Source of the DNA: JBJEXX01 sp051886215
GTDB taxonomy: Bacteria; Bacillota_I; Bacilli_A; RF39; UBA660
Length of the DNA stretch: 64,000 nucleotides
NCBI GenBank assembly: GCA_051886215.1
Contig: JBJEXX010000111.1
Span: 1 to 64,000, forward strand
Direction: 5' to 3'
Of this stretch, positions 44,791 through 53,314 are shown piece by piece. The notes beneath the pieces were generated by a model that worked only from the letters and a program-made list of their open reading frames with translations, had not been told where the DNA came from and made no database searches. The translations under genes were made by a program, and so were the position numbers. Positions within the stretch are counted from its first letter, which is position 1. Every line of letters begins with the position of its first letter.

Positions 44791-46410
44791 TTATCTTAAA
44801 CAGCCAAATGTAAATTGCTTTACTTTCTTTTTAGTTTCAATCATTTCTATTTGTTGTTTTCTAAAATCATCATCCAAAATAGCAAAATCTAATATATTTA
44901 TATTACTCATTAAAAAACCATTTCCTGTCTTTTTTAAATTTGGTAAATCTAATTTTTTTAATAAACAATTCATATACAGAAAAGAATCTCCAACAGTTTC
45001 TAAATTTGGTAATGATAACTCTAATAATGAATCATTACAACGTAAAAAATAATTATCTACTTTTTCTAAATTTGGTAATTCTACCATTTTTATGTGTCTA
45101 TTATGATATAAAAAATGAGCATCTATTACTTTTATATTTGGTAATGATAATTCTGTTAATGTTTGATTATAAAATAAGAAACTATTTCCTATAATTTCCA
45201 ATTTTGGCAATAATAGTTTTATTAATGAACAATTATCATGCATAAAGAAATTACCAATTTCTCTTATATTTGGTAAATTAAGCTTTTTTAATGCTTGATT
45301 ATTAAATAAGAAACTGCTTTCTATAATTTCGACATTAAATAAATTTAATTCTAATAACGTATCGTTATAATATAAAAAATAATCACCTATTTCTTTAATA
45401 TTATTATTTTTATATCCTATAAGTCTATTTTGTTTATCTAAAGTAATGATAATATCTTCTCCGTATTTAGGAATAATAGTTATATCTTTTACCTTTTCCT
45501 TATTCTCTATTCTTATCTTACTTACATCACTTATCGTATCTAAAAAAGAATCCCCAATATATGTGTTATATAAAGATAATTTTTTATTTATTAAATCTAA
45601 AACAAAATAATCAAATACAACATACTTTTCTTTTTCCAATCTATTCACTTGATAATTATCTATAATGATATTATTTGGGCAATAATATATATTATTTATT
45701 TCATAATTATACTTATAATATTTACCATCATTCGCTTGTACATAATTTAGTATTTCAAAACCATTACCTTTATGCTTTTGAACAATTCCATAAGCGTTTT
45801 CAAAACTTTTAGTTAAACCTGGTATGATATTATCTAAATTATTAGAAAATGTCGCATCTGGATTATTTACGGTATGATTATATCTATTTTTTATTGATAA
45901 AGTATTTGTTTCATCCTTTGTAAATTGAATACTAATTACACTCGTCCCGTAGGCATCTTGCCTGTTTGGATTTTTAAAATCTTCCCTTTTTATATTCTCT
46001 ACATCTTTTTTAACCGCAAAGAAAACATAACAACTTTGTAATCGATTATCACTAAATGTACAAAGTTCTTCACCAGAAGCATAATACTTTTTAAAATTTT
46101 GTATTTCTTCTTCTGTAGTACATTCAAATAACTTATATCCTACATCACTTAAAAGTTCTTTAGGTGTTTTATTTACAATAATTTCATTATTATTTTCAAC
46201 AGCTACTAAACTATAAATATAATTTTTAAAATCACTTTCTAAAGTATTAGAAACAATATCATCATATAACATATGACTAGGATCAAAATGATCCATTAAA
46301 ATCTTAGATAATAGTCCTTCTGTTTCTAAAAGACTAGAAAAGTTTTCTCGACAAAAATGCATCATATCTTCGCCATATTTTTTCTTTATTATTTTTAAAT
46401 CATTATTCAT
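44791..46410 (-). CDS. Leucine-rich-repeat protein A (BspA-like repeats)
   Basis: A 539-residue protein. The first 330 residues are an unknown domain starting MNNDLKIIKKKYGEDMMHFC. At least seven 23-residue repeats follow (pattern LxLPNLExIGxxFLxxNxxL), close to LRR_5/BspA units. No signal peptide or anchor, so it may be cytosolic. The start is the ATG 9 nt from GGGG. It is a close paralogue of the gene at 46629; the N-terminal parts are nearly identical in stretches, while the repeats differ more. Confidence 0.75.
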   Translation of the reverse strand: MNNDLKIIKKKYGEDMMHFCRENFSSLLETEGLLSKILMDHFDPSHMLYDDIVSNTLESDFKNYIYSLVAVENNNEIIVNKTPKELLSDVGYKLFECTTEEEIQNFKKYYASGEELCTFSDNRLQSCYVFFAVKKDVENIKREDFKNPNRQDAYGTSVISIQFTKDETNTLSIKNRYNHTVNNPDATFSNNLDNIIPGLTKSFENAYGIVQKHKGNGFEILNYVQANDGKYYKYNYEINNIYYCPNNIIIDNYQVNRLEKEKYVVFDYFVLDLINKKLSLYNTYIGDSFLDTISDVSKIRIENKEKVKDITIIPKYGEDIIITLDKQNRLIGYKNNNIKEIGDYFLYYNDTLLELNLFNVEIIESSFLFNNQALKKLNLPNIREIGNFFMHDNCSLIKLLLPKLEIIGNSFLFYNQTLTELSLPNIKVIDAHFLYHNRHIKMVELPNLEKVDNYFLRCNDSLLELSLPNLETVGDSFLYMNCLLKKLDLPNLKKTGNGFLMSNINILDFAILDDDFRKQQIEMIETKKKVKQFTFGCLR

Positions 46411-46437
46411 GATATTCATCCCCTAAAACTGCCTTTT

Positions 46438-46466
46438 ATTATATAAGCAAACACTTTAAAAGTAAA
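46438..46466 (-). promoter_or_regulatory. Promoter of LRR gene A
   Basis: Minus-strand TTTACT (46461-46466), 17-bp spacer, TATAAT (46438-46443). Confidence 0.7.
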
Positions 46467-46484
46467 GAACAAATGATAAAAGTC

Positions 46485-46512
46485 ATTATAAAAGGATGAT
46501 TTTCATCATCCT
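46485..46512 (-). terminator. Terminator of LRR gene B
   Basis: Minus-strand AGGATGA, TGAAAA loop, TCATCCT, then TTTATAAT, about 115 nt after the LRR B stop. Confidence 0.5.
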
Positions 46513-46597
46513 CATAATCAATTCATTTAGCAAACTTATTGTTCATCAACACTATTTGACAAAAAAATAAATTTTATAAAAATATATTTCTTCTAAA

Positions 46598-46628
46598 AAT
46601 AAATATATAAATATATAAATATATAAAT
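46598..46628. repeat. AT octamer microsatellite
   Basis: At least three head-to-tail copies of AAATATAT immediately after the LRR gene B stop codon. Confidence 0.7.
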
Positions 46629-48179
46629 CTATAGTTTTTTTTGCTTTACTTTTTTCTGCTTTTCAAATAAATTTTGGTGTTCTTTTACAAATCTACCTTT
46701 AATAACAGCATCTTCAGGAATATTTATACTTCTCAAAGAATCATTACATATAAGAAAATTATATCCTGCTTTTTGTAATTTTGGTAAATCTAATTCTGTT
46801 AATTCATTATTATGAAATAAAAAACTATCTCCTATAAGCTCCGCCTTTGGTAATGATAATGACACCAAAACTTGATTGTATTCTAAAAAAAAGTTTCCTA
46901 TACTTTTTAAATTAGGTAAATTTAACACTCGTAAAGCATCATTACAATTAAGAAAACTAGATCCAATCATTTCTAATTTTGGTAAATGCATCATCGATAA
47001 TACATGATTATAAAATAAAAAAGAAGAACCAATTGTCTTTACCTTAGGCAATTCTATTTCCGACAATACTTTATTACAAGTCATAAAGTGGTCGCCTATC
47101 TTTTCAACGCTAAATAATTCCACGCTAGTCAAAAGCTCATTATAATATAAAAAACAGCGTTCTATTGTCTCTACATTATTATTTTTATATCCTATAATAT
47201 GATTTTCTTTATCTAAAGTAATTACAACAACTTCTCCTTCTTTTTCAGTTATATAGATTTCTTTTTTATCTTCTTTATTTTCTAATTTTATTTTTTCTAT
47301 ATCCTTTATAGTATCTGGAAAAGAGTCTATTATATCATCATATAAAGTGATTTTCTTATTTACTAAATCTAATATAAAATAGTCCATTATTATATATTTT
47401 TCTTTTTCATATTGTTTAGCTTTAAAGTTTTTAATAATAATATTATCTGGACAATAATAAATATTATCTATCTCATAATTAAATTTGTAATATTTTCCTT
47501 CTGCCTTTGTATAATTTGTTATTTCAAAATCATTATTCTTGTATTTTTGTACAAGTCCATATTCTTTTTCAAAACTTTCTGTAAGCCCCGGAATAATATT
47601 ATCTAAATTATTTGAAAATGTGGCGTCTGGATTGCTTACTGTATGATTGTATCTATTTTTTATTGATAAAGTATGGTTTTCATCTTTTGTAAACTGAATA
47701 CTTATCACACTTGTTCCGTAAAGATCTTGTCTTTTAGGATTAGTAAAGTCTTCCCTTTTAATTTGACCTACATCTTTTTTAACCGCAAAGAAAACATAAC
47801 AACTTGATAATCGATCATCACTAAATGTACAAAGTTCTTCTCCCGGAGCATAATATCTTTTAAAACTTTGTATTTCTTCTTCTGTAGTACATTCAAATAA
47901 ATTATATCCTACATCACTTAAAAGTTCTTTAGGTGTTTTATTTACAATAATTGCATCATTATTTTCAACATCTACTAAGCTATAAATATAATTTTTAAAA
48001 TTTCTTTCTAAATTTTCTTTTTTGATATCATTAAATAAATAATGGCATGGATGGAAATGTTCCAAAAGAAGAGTTTGTAATAATCCTTCTGTTTCTAAAA
48101 GACTAGAAAAGTTTTCTCGACAAAAATGCATCATATCTTCGCCATATTTTTTCTTTATGATTTTTAAATCTTCATTCAT
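46629..48179 (-). CDS. Leucine-rich-repeat protein B (BspA-like repeats)
   Basis: A 516-residue paralogue of LRR protein A with the same layout: N-terminal unknown domain (KIIKKKYGEDMMHFCRENFS...), then about six 23-residue LRR_5-type repeats (LELPKVKTIGSSFLFYNHVL style) and a basic tail ending VKQKKL. The start is ATG behind GGGGTG; the frame extends upstream without a site. Repeats of this kind bind proteins or carbohydrate. The N-terminal domain is shared only with its neighbour as far as I can see. Confidence 0.75.
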   Translation of the reverse strand: MNEDLKIIKKKYGEDMMHFCRENFSSLLETEGLLQTLLLEHFHPCHYLFNDIKKENLERNFKNYIYSLVDVENNDAIIVNKTPKELLSDVGYNLFECTTEEEIQSFKRYYAPGEELCTFSDDRLSSCYVFFAVKKDVGQIKREDFTNPKRQDLYGTSVISIQFTKDENHTLSIKNRYNHTVSNPDATFSNNLDNIIPGLTESFEKEYGLVQKYKNNDFEITNYTKAEGKYYKFNYEIDNIYYCPDNIIIKNFKAKQYEKEKYIIMDYFILDLVNKKITLYDDIIDSFPDTIKDIEKIKLENKEDKKEIYITEKEGEVVVITLDKENHIIGYKNNNVETIERCFLYYNELLTSVELFSVEKIGDHFMTCNKVLSEIELPKVKTIGSSFLFYNHVLSMMHLPKLEMIGSSFLNCNDALRVLNLPNLKSIGNFFLEYNQVLVSLSLPKAELIGDSFLFHNNELTELDLPKLQKAGYNFLICNDSLRSINIPEDAVIKGRFVKEHQNLFEKQKKVKQKKL

Positions 48180-48204
48180 AATAACACCCCAAAAAGTGAC
48201 TTCT

Positions 48205-48233
48205 ATTATAAATGAAAACAAAAGAAAAGTAAA
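48205..48233 (-). promoter_or_regulatory. Promoter of LRR gene B
   Basis: Minus-strand TTTACT (48228-48233), 17-bp spacer, TATAAT (48205-48210), the same elements and spacing as LRR gene A. Confidence 0.7.
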
Positions 48234-48235
48234 GA

Positions 48236-48283
48236 AAAAGAGGATTAAACATATTTCACTAAGAAATATTTTTTCTTTCCTCT
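48236..48283 (-). terminator. tyrS terminator inside its last codons
   Basis: Outer GAGGA/TCCTC stem and inner AATATTTC/GAAATAT stem, then TTTTTC. The hairpin includes the TyrS C-terminal codons and stop. Confidence 0.65.
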
Positions 48284-49474
48284 TCTTATTACTAAGTATT
48301 TATTATCAATACAATCTTTTTTAGTAATTTGTTTATCTTCTAATATCTTCTCTCCATTTAAAGAAATACTTCCATTTCCAATAAATTCTCTAGCTTCTCT
48401 TTTACTAGAACAAATATTATTTTCTACTAATAAATCAACAAGTAACATATCATCATTTATATTACTAGATGGAACATTTTTAAACGCCACTTCTATTTCT
48501 TTAGAAGAAAGTTTAGAAACATCTCCTGAAAATAATATTTCACTTATTTCTTGAGCTCTTTTAAATGATTCTTCACCATGTAAATCAGTAATTATTTCAC
48601 GAGCTAAAGCTTTTTGAGCAATTCTTAAATGAGGAGCTTCATTATGTTCTTCCATAGTTTTAATTATTTCTTCTACTGATAGGAAAGTAAATACTTTCAA
48701 ATAAGATTCAACCATAGAATCATCAGCATTAATAAAGTATTGGTACAACTCATATGATGAAGTTTTATTTTCATCTAGCCATAAAGCGTTCCCTTCACTT
48801 TTTCCAAATTTATTACCATTTGCATCTAATATTAAAGGCATTGTAAATGCATATGCTTCTTTATCTTCAATTTTTCTTATTAATTCTATACCAGTAGTAA
48901 TATTTCCCCACTGATCAGATCCTTCTACTTGCATTATACAGTTTTTATCTCTAAATAATCTTAAAAAATCATATCCTTGAATTAATGTATAAGAAAATTC
49001 TGCATAAGTTATTCCGGTTTCTAATCTTCTACTTATAATATCTTTATTAAGCATATAATTTACATTAATATATTTACCAACATCTCTTAAAAAAGTTAAA
49101 TAATCAAATTCCTTCATCCAATCATAATTATTAACAATCTCAGCTTTTCCATCAAATATTTTATCAACTATCTTTTTTATACCTTCTAAATTCTTATTTA
49201 ATTCTTCATATGAAATAATTTCTCTTTCCGCAGTTGGTCTAGGATCTCCAATAAGACCTGTCGCTCCACCAACTAATAAAATAGGATGATGTCCATATTT
49301 AGCAAGACGTTTTGCGGTTACTAATGATGAATAATGCCCAATATGAAGACAATCCGCAGTTGGATCTGTTCCCCAATAAAACGTAATTCTCTCATCATTT
49401 AATTTCTTTTCTATATCTTCTCCTGCAACATCTTTAATTAATCCTCTCCATTTTAATTCTTCAAAAAATGTCAT
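48245..49474 (-). CDS. tyrS: Tyrosine--tRNA ligase
   Basis: Class I synthetase of 409 residues. The HIGH-like site ADCLHIGHYSS, the GGATGLIGDPR loop, the tyrosine pocket SYTLIQGYDFLRL with EGSDQWGNI, and the KMSKS-like KFGKSEGNA are present. The C-terminal S4 domain (SKREAREFIGNGSISLNGEKI) is complete. GGAGAGA precedes the ATG. It is controlled by the T-box upstream. Confidence 0.97.
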   Translation of the reverse strand: MTFFEELKWRGLIKDVAGEDIEKKLNDERITFYWGTDPTADCLHIGHYSSLVTAKRLAKYGHHPILLVGGATGLIGDPRPTAEREIISYEELNKNLEGIKKIVDKIFDGKAEIVNNYDWMKEFDYLTFLRDVGKYINVNYMLNKDIISRRLETGITYAEFSYTLIQGYDFLRLFRDKNCIMQVEGSDQWGNITTGIELIRKIEDKEAYAFTMPLILDANGNKFGKSEGNALWLDENKTSSYELYQYFINADDSMVESYLKVFTFLSVEEIIKTMEEHNEAPHLRIAQKALAREIITDLHGEESFKRAQEISEILFSGDVSKLSSKEIEVAFKNVPSSNINDDMLLVDLLVENNICSSKREAREFIGNGSISLNGEKILEDKQITKKDCIDNKYLVIRRGKKKYFLVKYV

Positions 49475-49494
49475 ATTATCTCTCCTTTCAAAAT

Positions 49495-49700
49495 AAAAAG
49501 ACTTTAATCACAAAGACGAGTATAAACCCGTGGTACCACTTTGTTTCATAAAATCTTATGCACTCAAAACTTTAAAGCAGTTCTACTAATAAGCTCCATA
49601 TATGTAACTTCATTATATAATAGTCTAGTTTACACCAACCACTAGATCTCTAAATTCTATACATATAACTAATATATATTTCATCGCTTTTATATATAAT
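49495..49700 (-). promoter_or_regulatory. Tyrosine T-box riboswitch
   Basis: The minus strand carries the T-box core AAAGTGGTACCACGGGT (about 49527-49543) that pairs with uncharged tRNA ends. Upstream is a long Stem I with a TAC tyrosine specifier (49604-49606) in GTTACATAT. ACGGG can pair with CTCGT just after the core, and a T-rich run follows near 49490. The specifier matches the downstream tyrS. The bases 49701-49812 beyond it show no gene. Confidence 0.92.
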
Positions 49701-49812
49701 ATGTTAACATACTAAAAACAGAAAGTAAAGTTTAAAAAACAACTAATATAATGTATAACCCTTACATAAAAAATAAACTATGCTTAAATATTAAAAAAAA
49801 TAAAAAAGAAGA

Positions 49813-50217
49813 TTATTCTTCCTCTAATTTATTTAATACTTCTCTTATAACACTAGCAGCTTTCTTTTTTAATTCTTTTGCTGTTTTTTCTAATACTGGT
49901 GTACCTTTTTCAATAGTATATTTTACTAAATCTTCACATTTATTTTCTACTTCCTTAGCTTTCTTTTTAGCAATTTTTAAAGCTTTTTCTTTATCTAAAT
50001 CTGCAAGTTCTACACGAATTTCAGTAACTTTTTTATTAACATAATCTTTAACTTCATCAACGTCAATATTTTTTGCTTTATCAATTAATTCATCCATTTT
50101 GTTTTTTAAATCTGCTCGTAACTCACTACCTTTTTTAGGAGCGAATAACATACCAAGTGCTGCACCAACTGAAGCACCAATTATAAACTTTCCTAAACCT
50201 TTACCTTTTTTACTCAT
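49813..50217 (-). CDS. ytxH: YtxH domain protein
   Basis: A 134-residue stress-type protein. LGKFIIGASVGAALGMLFAPKKGSELR is the YtxH glycine-zipper-like membrane segment with the APKKG motif. A long Lys/Glu helical region follows. Its start overlaps ytxG by 8 bp, with AAAGGATT as the site. ytxG-ytxH are paired in Bacillus and induced by general stress; the role is unknown. Confidence 0.85.
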   Translation of the reverse strand: MSKKGKGLGKFIIGASVGAALGMLFAPKKGSELRADLKNKMDELIDKAKNIDVDEVKDYVNKKVTEIRVELADLDKEKALKIAKKKAKEVENKCEDLVKYTIEKGTPVLEKTAKELKKKAASVIREVLNKLEEE

Positions 50218-50533
50218 TTTCTTCAATCCTTTCGTTTTCTTCCTCTTCAATTTTTTCTTTTTTAGACTTCTTTTTCTTTGTAAATATTTTAGTAATTAAA
50301 TTTCCTAAACCATCAACTAATTTATCACTTATATCAGCCATTGCATCTGTTAAAAAATCAACAATAGAAAATAAGCCATTTAAAGAATTAACTTTTTTTT
50401 CAACAGAATCAACAACTTTATCCATCCTGTCTAATGTTTTAATCATCTTAATTCCTAAAACTATTAATACAATTAATAATATGCTACCTAGTATATAAAT
50501 TATTATAGGTAATATTGTAGAAACAAAATCCAT
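50210..50533 (-). CDS. ytxG: DUF948/YtxG-like membrane protein
   Basis: A 107-residue protein with one N-terminal transmembrane helix (about 6-28), a VDSVEKKVNSLNGLF helical segment and a highly charged tail (KKKKSKKEKIEEEENE). This is the DUF948 layout. It sits between the acidic protein and ytxH with almost no gaps, so all are one operon. Confidence 0.8.
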   Translation of the reverse strand: MDFVSTILPIIIYILGSILLIVLIVLGIKMIKTLDRMDKVVDSVEKKVNSLNGLFSIVDFLTDAMADISDKLVDGLGNLITKIFTKKKKSKKEKIEEEENERIEENE

Positions 50534-50535
50534 AA

Positions 50536-51591
50536 CTATTCTCCTTCATCATACATTGAATCAATTAAATCAAATAAATTATCTTCGATATCTATATTTA
50601 TATCATCTTCATCTTTTTCTTTAGAACGTTTTTTCTTAGGTTCATCTGTTATTACTTGTTCTCTATCTTCTTCAGATACTTCTTCTTTTTCAGATCTAGT
50701 TTTTCTTTTAGACCTCGTTTTCTTTTTACTATCTTTATAATCAACATTATATTCTAAACCAAGATCTTCAAAATATTCTTCAGCATCTCCCACTGTAACA
50801 CTATCAACAATAGGCTTCATTTGTGTATCTGTCATATCAATTGTATCATTATCTACATCTGTAATTTCAATATCATTAGTTTCTTCTATATCGTCCTCTA
50901 TTTCACTTACTGTTGCTTCTGTAACTCCTTCAGGAATTCCAAAAGCTTTCGCACGAACTTCATCAAGATCTAATTTAGTAGAACTAAAACTAAATACTGG
51001 AGGATCTTTTCTTTCTGGTTTATTTTTTTCTCTAATTTCATCTGATTTATAATTTTTATCAAGCACTCCGTATACAGGAGAAATAACTGGAGAAGGTTTA
51101 AATGCTTTTACTTCTTTTCTATCTCTTAAACTATATGATGCTGAATTAAGATCTCTAGTATAACTATTAGAATATGGTTCTTTATGATAATCACTTTCAT
51201 AGTTAACAGTAACTCTATCAGTATCACTTACTCCATATATATTATTTTCTCTTTTTGGTTCTTTATACTCAATTTTTTCATCTATTATATTTTCTTCTTC
51301 AGTTATTTCTTCTTCATCATCTAAAATAACTTGAAATTTAAAATTATCATCAGAATTTTTTTTGAAATTTTCTTCAACTAAATCATCTTTAACATCATCT
51401 TCAATAAAATCCTCTAACTCTTCTATTGGTTCTTCTTCAATAATTTCTTTTTGTATTTCTTTAGGCTCTCTTTTAGGAACCTCAACTTTCTTTACTAATG
51501 GTTTCTCTTTTTTTACTTTTTTTGGTTTTTCTTCTACTTCAATCTCTTCTTCTTCAAAAAATACATTTTTTAATTTATCTAATAAACCCAT
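50536..51591 (-). CDS. Long acidic, low-complexity cytoplasmic protein
   Basis: A 351-residue protein starting MGLLDKLKNVFFEEEE, reminiscent of SepF starts, and then mostly Glu/Lys/Asp-rich disordered sequence. One conserved-looking island, FKPSPVISPVYGVLDKNYK, lies near the middle, and a helical DNLFDLIDSMYDEGE closes it. The start is the ATG behind GGAGGT; an upstream ATG five codons earlier overlaps it. A scaffold or division-related role is a guess from the N-terminus. Confidence 0.55.
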   Translation of the reverse strand: MGLLDKLKNVFFEEEEIEVEEKPKKVKKEKPLVKKVEVPKREPKEIQKEIIEEEPIEELEDFIEDDVKDDLVEENFKKNSDDNFKFQVILDDEEEITEEENIIDEKIEYKEPKRENNIYGVSDTDRVTVNYESDYHKEPYSNSYTRDLNSASYSLRDRKEVKAFKPSPVISPVYGVLDKNYKSDEIREKNKPERKDPPVFSFSSTKLDLDEVRAKAFGIPEGVTEATVSEIEDDIEETNDIEITDVDNDTIDMTDTQMKPIVDSVTVGDAEEYFEDLGLEYNVDYKDSKKKTRSKRKTRSEKEEVSEEDREQVITDEPKKKRSKEKDEDDINIDIEDNLFDLIDSMYDEGE

Positions 51592-51605
51592 TTTAATAAC
51601 CTCCA

Positions 51606-52274
51606 TTAATCCTCAGATTTATCTATTGTTATTTGATCATCTGTTGGCAACTCTCCATCTACATCATAATATTTATCATATTCTTGAACATATTGCAAGA
51701 AACTACTAGTATCTTTTTCTTCATCAAATAAACTAAATTGTTCTGATGAATAGTTAAGTTTATTATCACCAACCATACTTTCTATTATATTTCTATTAAA
51801 CTGTATTGAATTCAAAATATAACAAATATTAATAACAGAATCTTTTAAATCATCTTTTTTTACATAAGTTTCTATTTTTGCGTAATTATAATAAGCCTCA
51901 ATATAATAATCATCATCATTTTCTTTAATATCAATATATCCAGTCTTATTTTTATAATTAATATTTTTAGAAAAATATAAGTTACCATTTTCTTTATGTT
52001 TTATATTATTTTTATAATAATAAGAAATAATATCAACATATAAATAATAATCATTATTATTATAAGATAATAGTTGATTATAATCATGTTTTTCTTTTAA
52101 TATTACTCCGTGCGGTATATAGTATTTATAACCTTCCAAAACAACATTATCTAATTTAATATTTTGTTCTAAAACTTTATCTATTACAACATCTAAATCA
52201 TCATAATTAAAACTATTAATACTACAACCAGTAACTAACAATACTGCCAAGAGTAAAACAAATAATTTTTTCAT
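51606..52274 (-). CDS. Lipoprotein of unknown function
   Basis: The signal peptide MKKLFVLLLAVLLVTGCS has a clear lipobox with lipidated Cys17. The mature part is Tyr/Asp/Asn-rich with beta-prone repeats (YYLYVDIISYYYKN, YYIEAYYNYAKIETYV). No known domain. It is the first gene of the lipoprotein-acidic protein-ytxG-ytxH operon. Confidence 0.65.
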   Translation of the reverse strand: MKKLFVLLLAVLLVTGCSINSFNYDDLDVVIDKVLEQNIKLDNVVLEGYKYYIPHGVILKEKHDYNQLLSYNNNDYYLYVDIISYYYKNNIKHKENGNLYFSKNINYKNKTGYIDIKENDDDYYIEAYYNYAKIETYVKKDDLKDSVINICYILNSIQFNRNIIESMVGDNKLNYSSEQFSLFDEEKDTSSFLQYVQEYDKYYDVDGELPTDDQITIDKSED

Positions 52275-52328
52275 ATTCCACCTACTCTTATATCATTATA
52301 ACAAATTTTTTACAATTTATCTACTATT

Positions 52329-52958
52329 TTAATCTTTATATCCTTTTAACTCATATATTCTATTATTTAAACTAACAAATTTATCTTCATATTCAGTAGT
52401 TATTCTTTCTTCATCCTCTATTTTATGCAAATCCAAACTAACATCTTTTAATTTATAACCATAATCACTCATACTCTCAATAGAATATTCAAACAAGTGC
52501 TGATTATCAGTTCTAAGATAGATACTTTTTTCATTTTTAAATAAATTTTCATATTTATTTAAAAACACCGGAGAAGTAAGTCTTCTTAATGCATGTCTTT
52601 TTTTAGGCCATGGATCTGAAAAATTTAAATAAATCCTATCTATTTCATGAGAAAAAACTTCATCTATATTTAAAGCATCCATTCTAATAATATAAAGATT
52701 TGGAAGTTCTTCTTTCACCCTTTCTATAAGTCTTGCTAAAACACTATCAAACTTTTCAATCCCTATAAAATTAATATTAGGATATTTCAAAGCATTTTCA
52801 TAAACAAATTTACCTTTCCCAGAACCTATCTCAATATATATTGGATTATTATTTTTAAATAATTCATGCCAATGACCTTTATAAATAATTGGATCTACTA
52901 TTAAAAAATTACAATTATTCAAAATTTCTTCTTTATTTTTTACATTTCTTAGTCTCAT
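52329..52958 (-). CDS. trmB: tRNA (guanine-N7)-methyltransferase
   Basis: SAM-dependent enzyme making m7G46 in tRNA. IEIGSGKGKFV is the SAM-binding loop, and LNFSDPWPKKRHALRR is the TrmB signature. The start chosen is the ATG before RLRNVK, behind AGGTG; the GTG three codons upstream overlaps that site. 209 residues, normal length. Confidence 0.94.
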   Translation of the reverse strand: MRLRNVKNKEEILNNCNFLIVDPIIYKGHWHELFKNNNPIYIEIGSGKGKFVYENALKYPNINFIGIEKFDSVLARLIERVKEELPNLYIIRMDALNIDEVFSHEIDRIYLNFSDPWPKKRHALRRLTSPVFLNKYENLFKNEKSIYLRTDNQHLFEYSIESMSDYGYKLKDVSLDLHKIEDEERITTEYEDKFVSLNNRIYELKGYKD

Positions 52959-53034
52959 ATAAAACACCTATGAATATTATACAATATAGTAACTAAAAAA
53001 TAAAGTAATCATAAAATAAAAAAGAGGAGATATT

Positions 53035-53235
53035 ATGAATAATCAAATACCATTTTTTATGCCAATGTATCCAAATAATAGATTAGATAATAATATTATT
53101 GAAAGATTAAATATAATTGAAAAAAGATTAGACAAAATTGAAGAAAGAATTACAAATTTAGAGAAGACAAAAATAATAAAATTGGAGAACAAAAAAAATT
53201 CTTATGAAAATTTTAAAGAAGGATACATGATTTAA
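53035..53235 (+). CDS. Small coiled-coil protein (66 aa)
   Basis: The N-terminal NNQIPFFMPMYPNN is Pro/Met/Asn-rich; a heptad coiled coil (about 20-45, IIERLNIIEKRLDKIEERI) and a short basic tail follow. GAGGAG precedes the ATG and a terminator follows. The Pro-rich head plus coil recalls small spore-coat or morphogenetic proteins, but I cannot place it. A sigma-K-like -10 upstream (53010-53018) would start transcription on the ribosome binding site, so it is not used as support. Confidence 0.5.
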   Translation: MNNQIPFFMPMYPNNRLDNNIIERLNIIEKRLDKIEERITNLEKTKIIKLENKKNSYENFKEGYMI

Positions 53236-53248
53236 TAATTGAATTGTA

Positions 53249-53275
53249 TAAAGGTTTTTACCTTTATTTTTTTTT
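53249..53275 (+). terminator. Terminator of the 66-aa gene
   Basis: AAAGGT (53250-53255), TTTT loop and ACCTTT (53260-53265), followed by a long T-run. Confidence 0.75.
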
Positions 53276-53314
53276 AAATAACGTTTATACTAATATTATA
53301 AGGATGTGTTCATA

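Noticed and set aside
46598..46628. CRISPR-like array
   Set aside because: Contiguous AT octamers without spacers; a microsatellite only.
53010..53018. CATAAAATA as a sigma-K -10 for the 66-aa gene
   Set aside because: Same geometry problem; AT-rich DNA gives many such matches.
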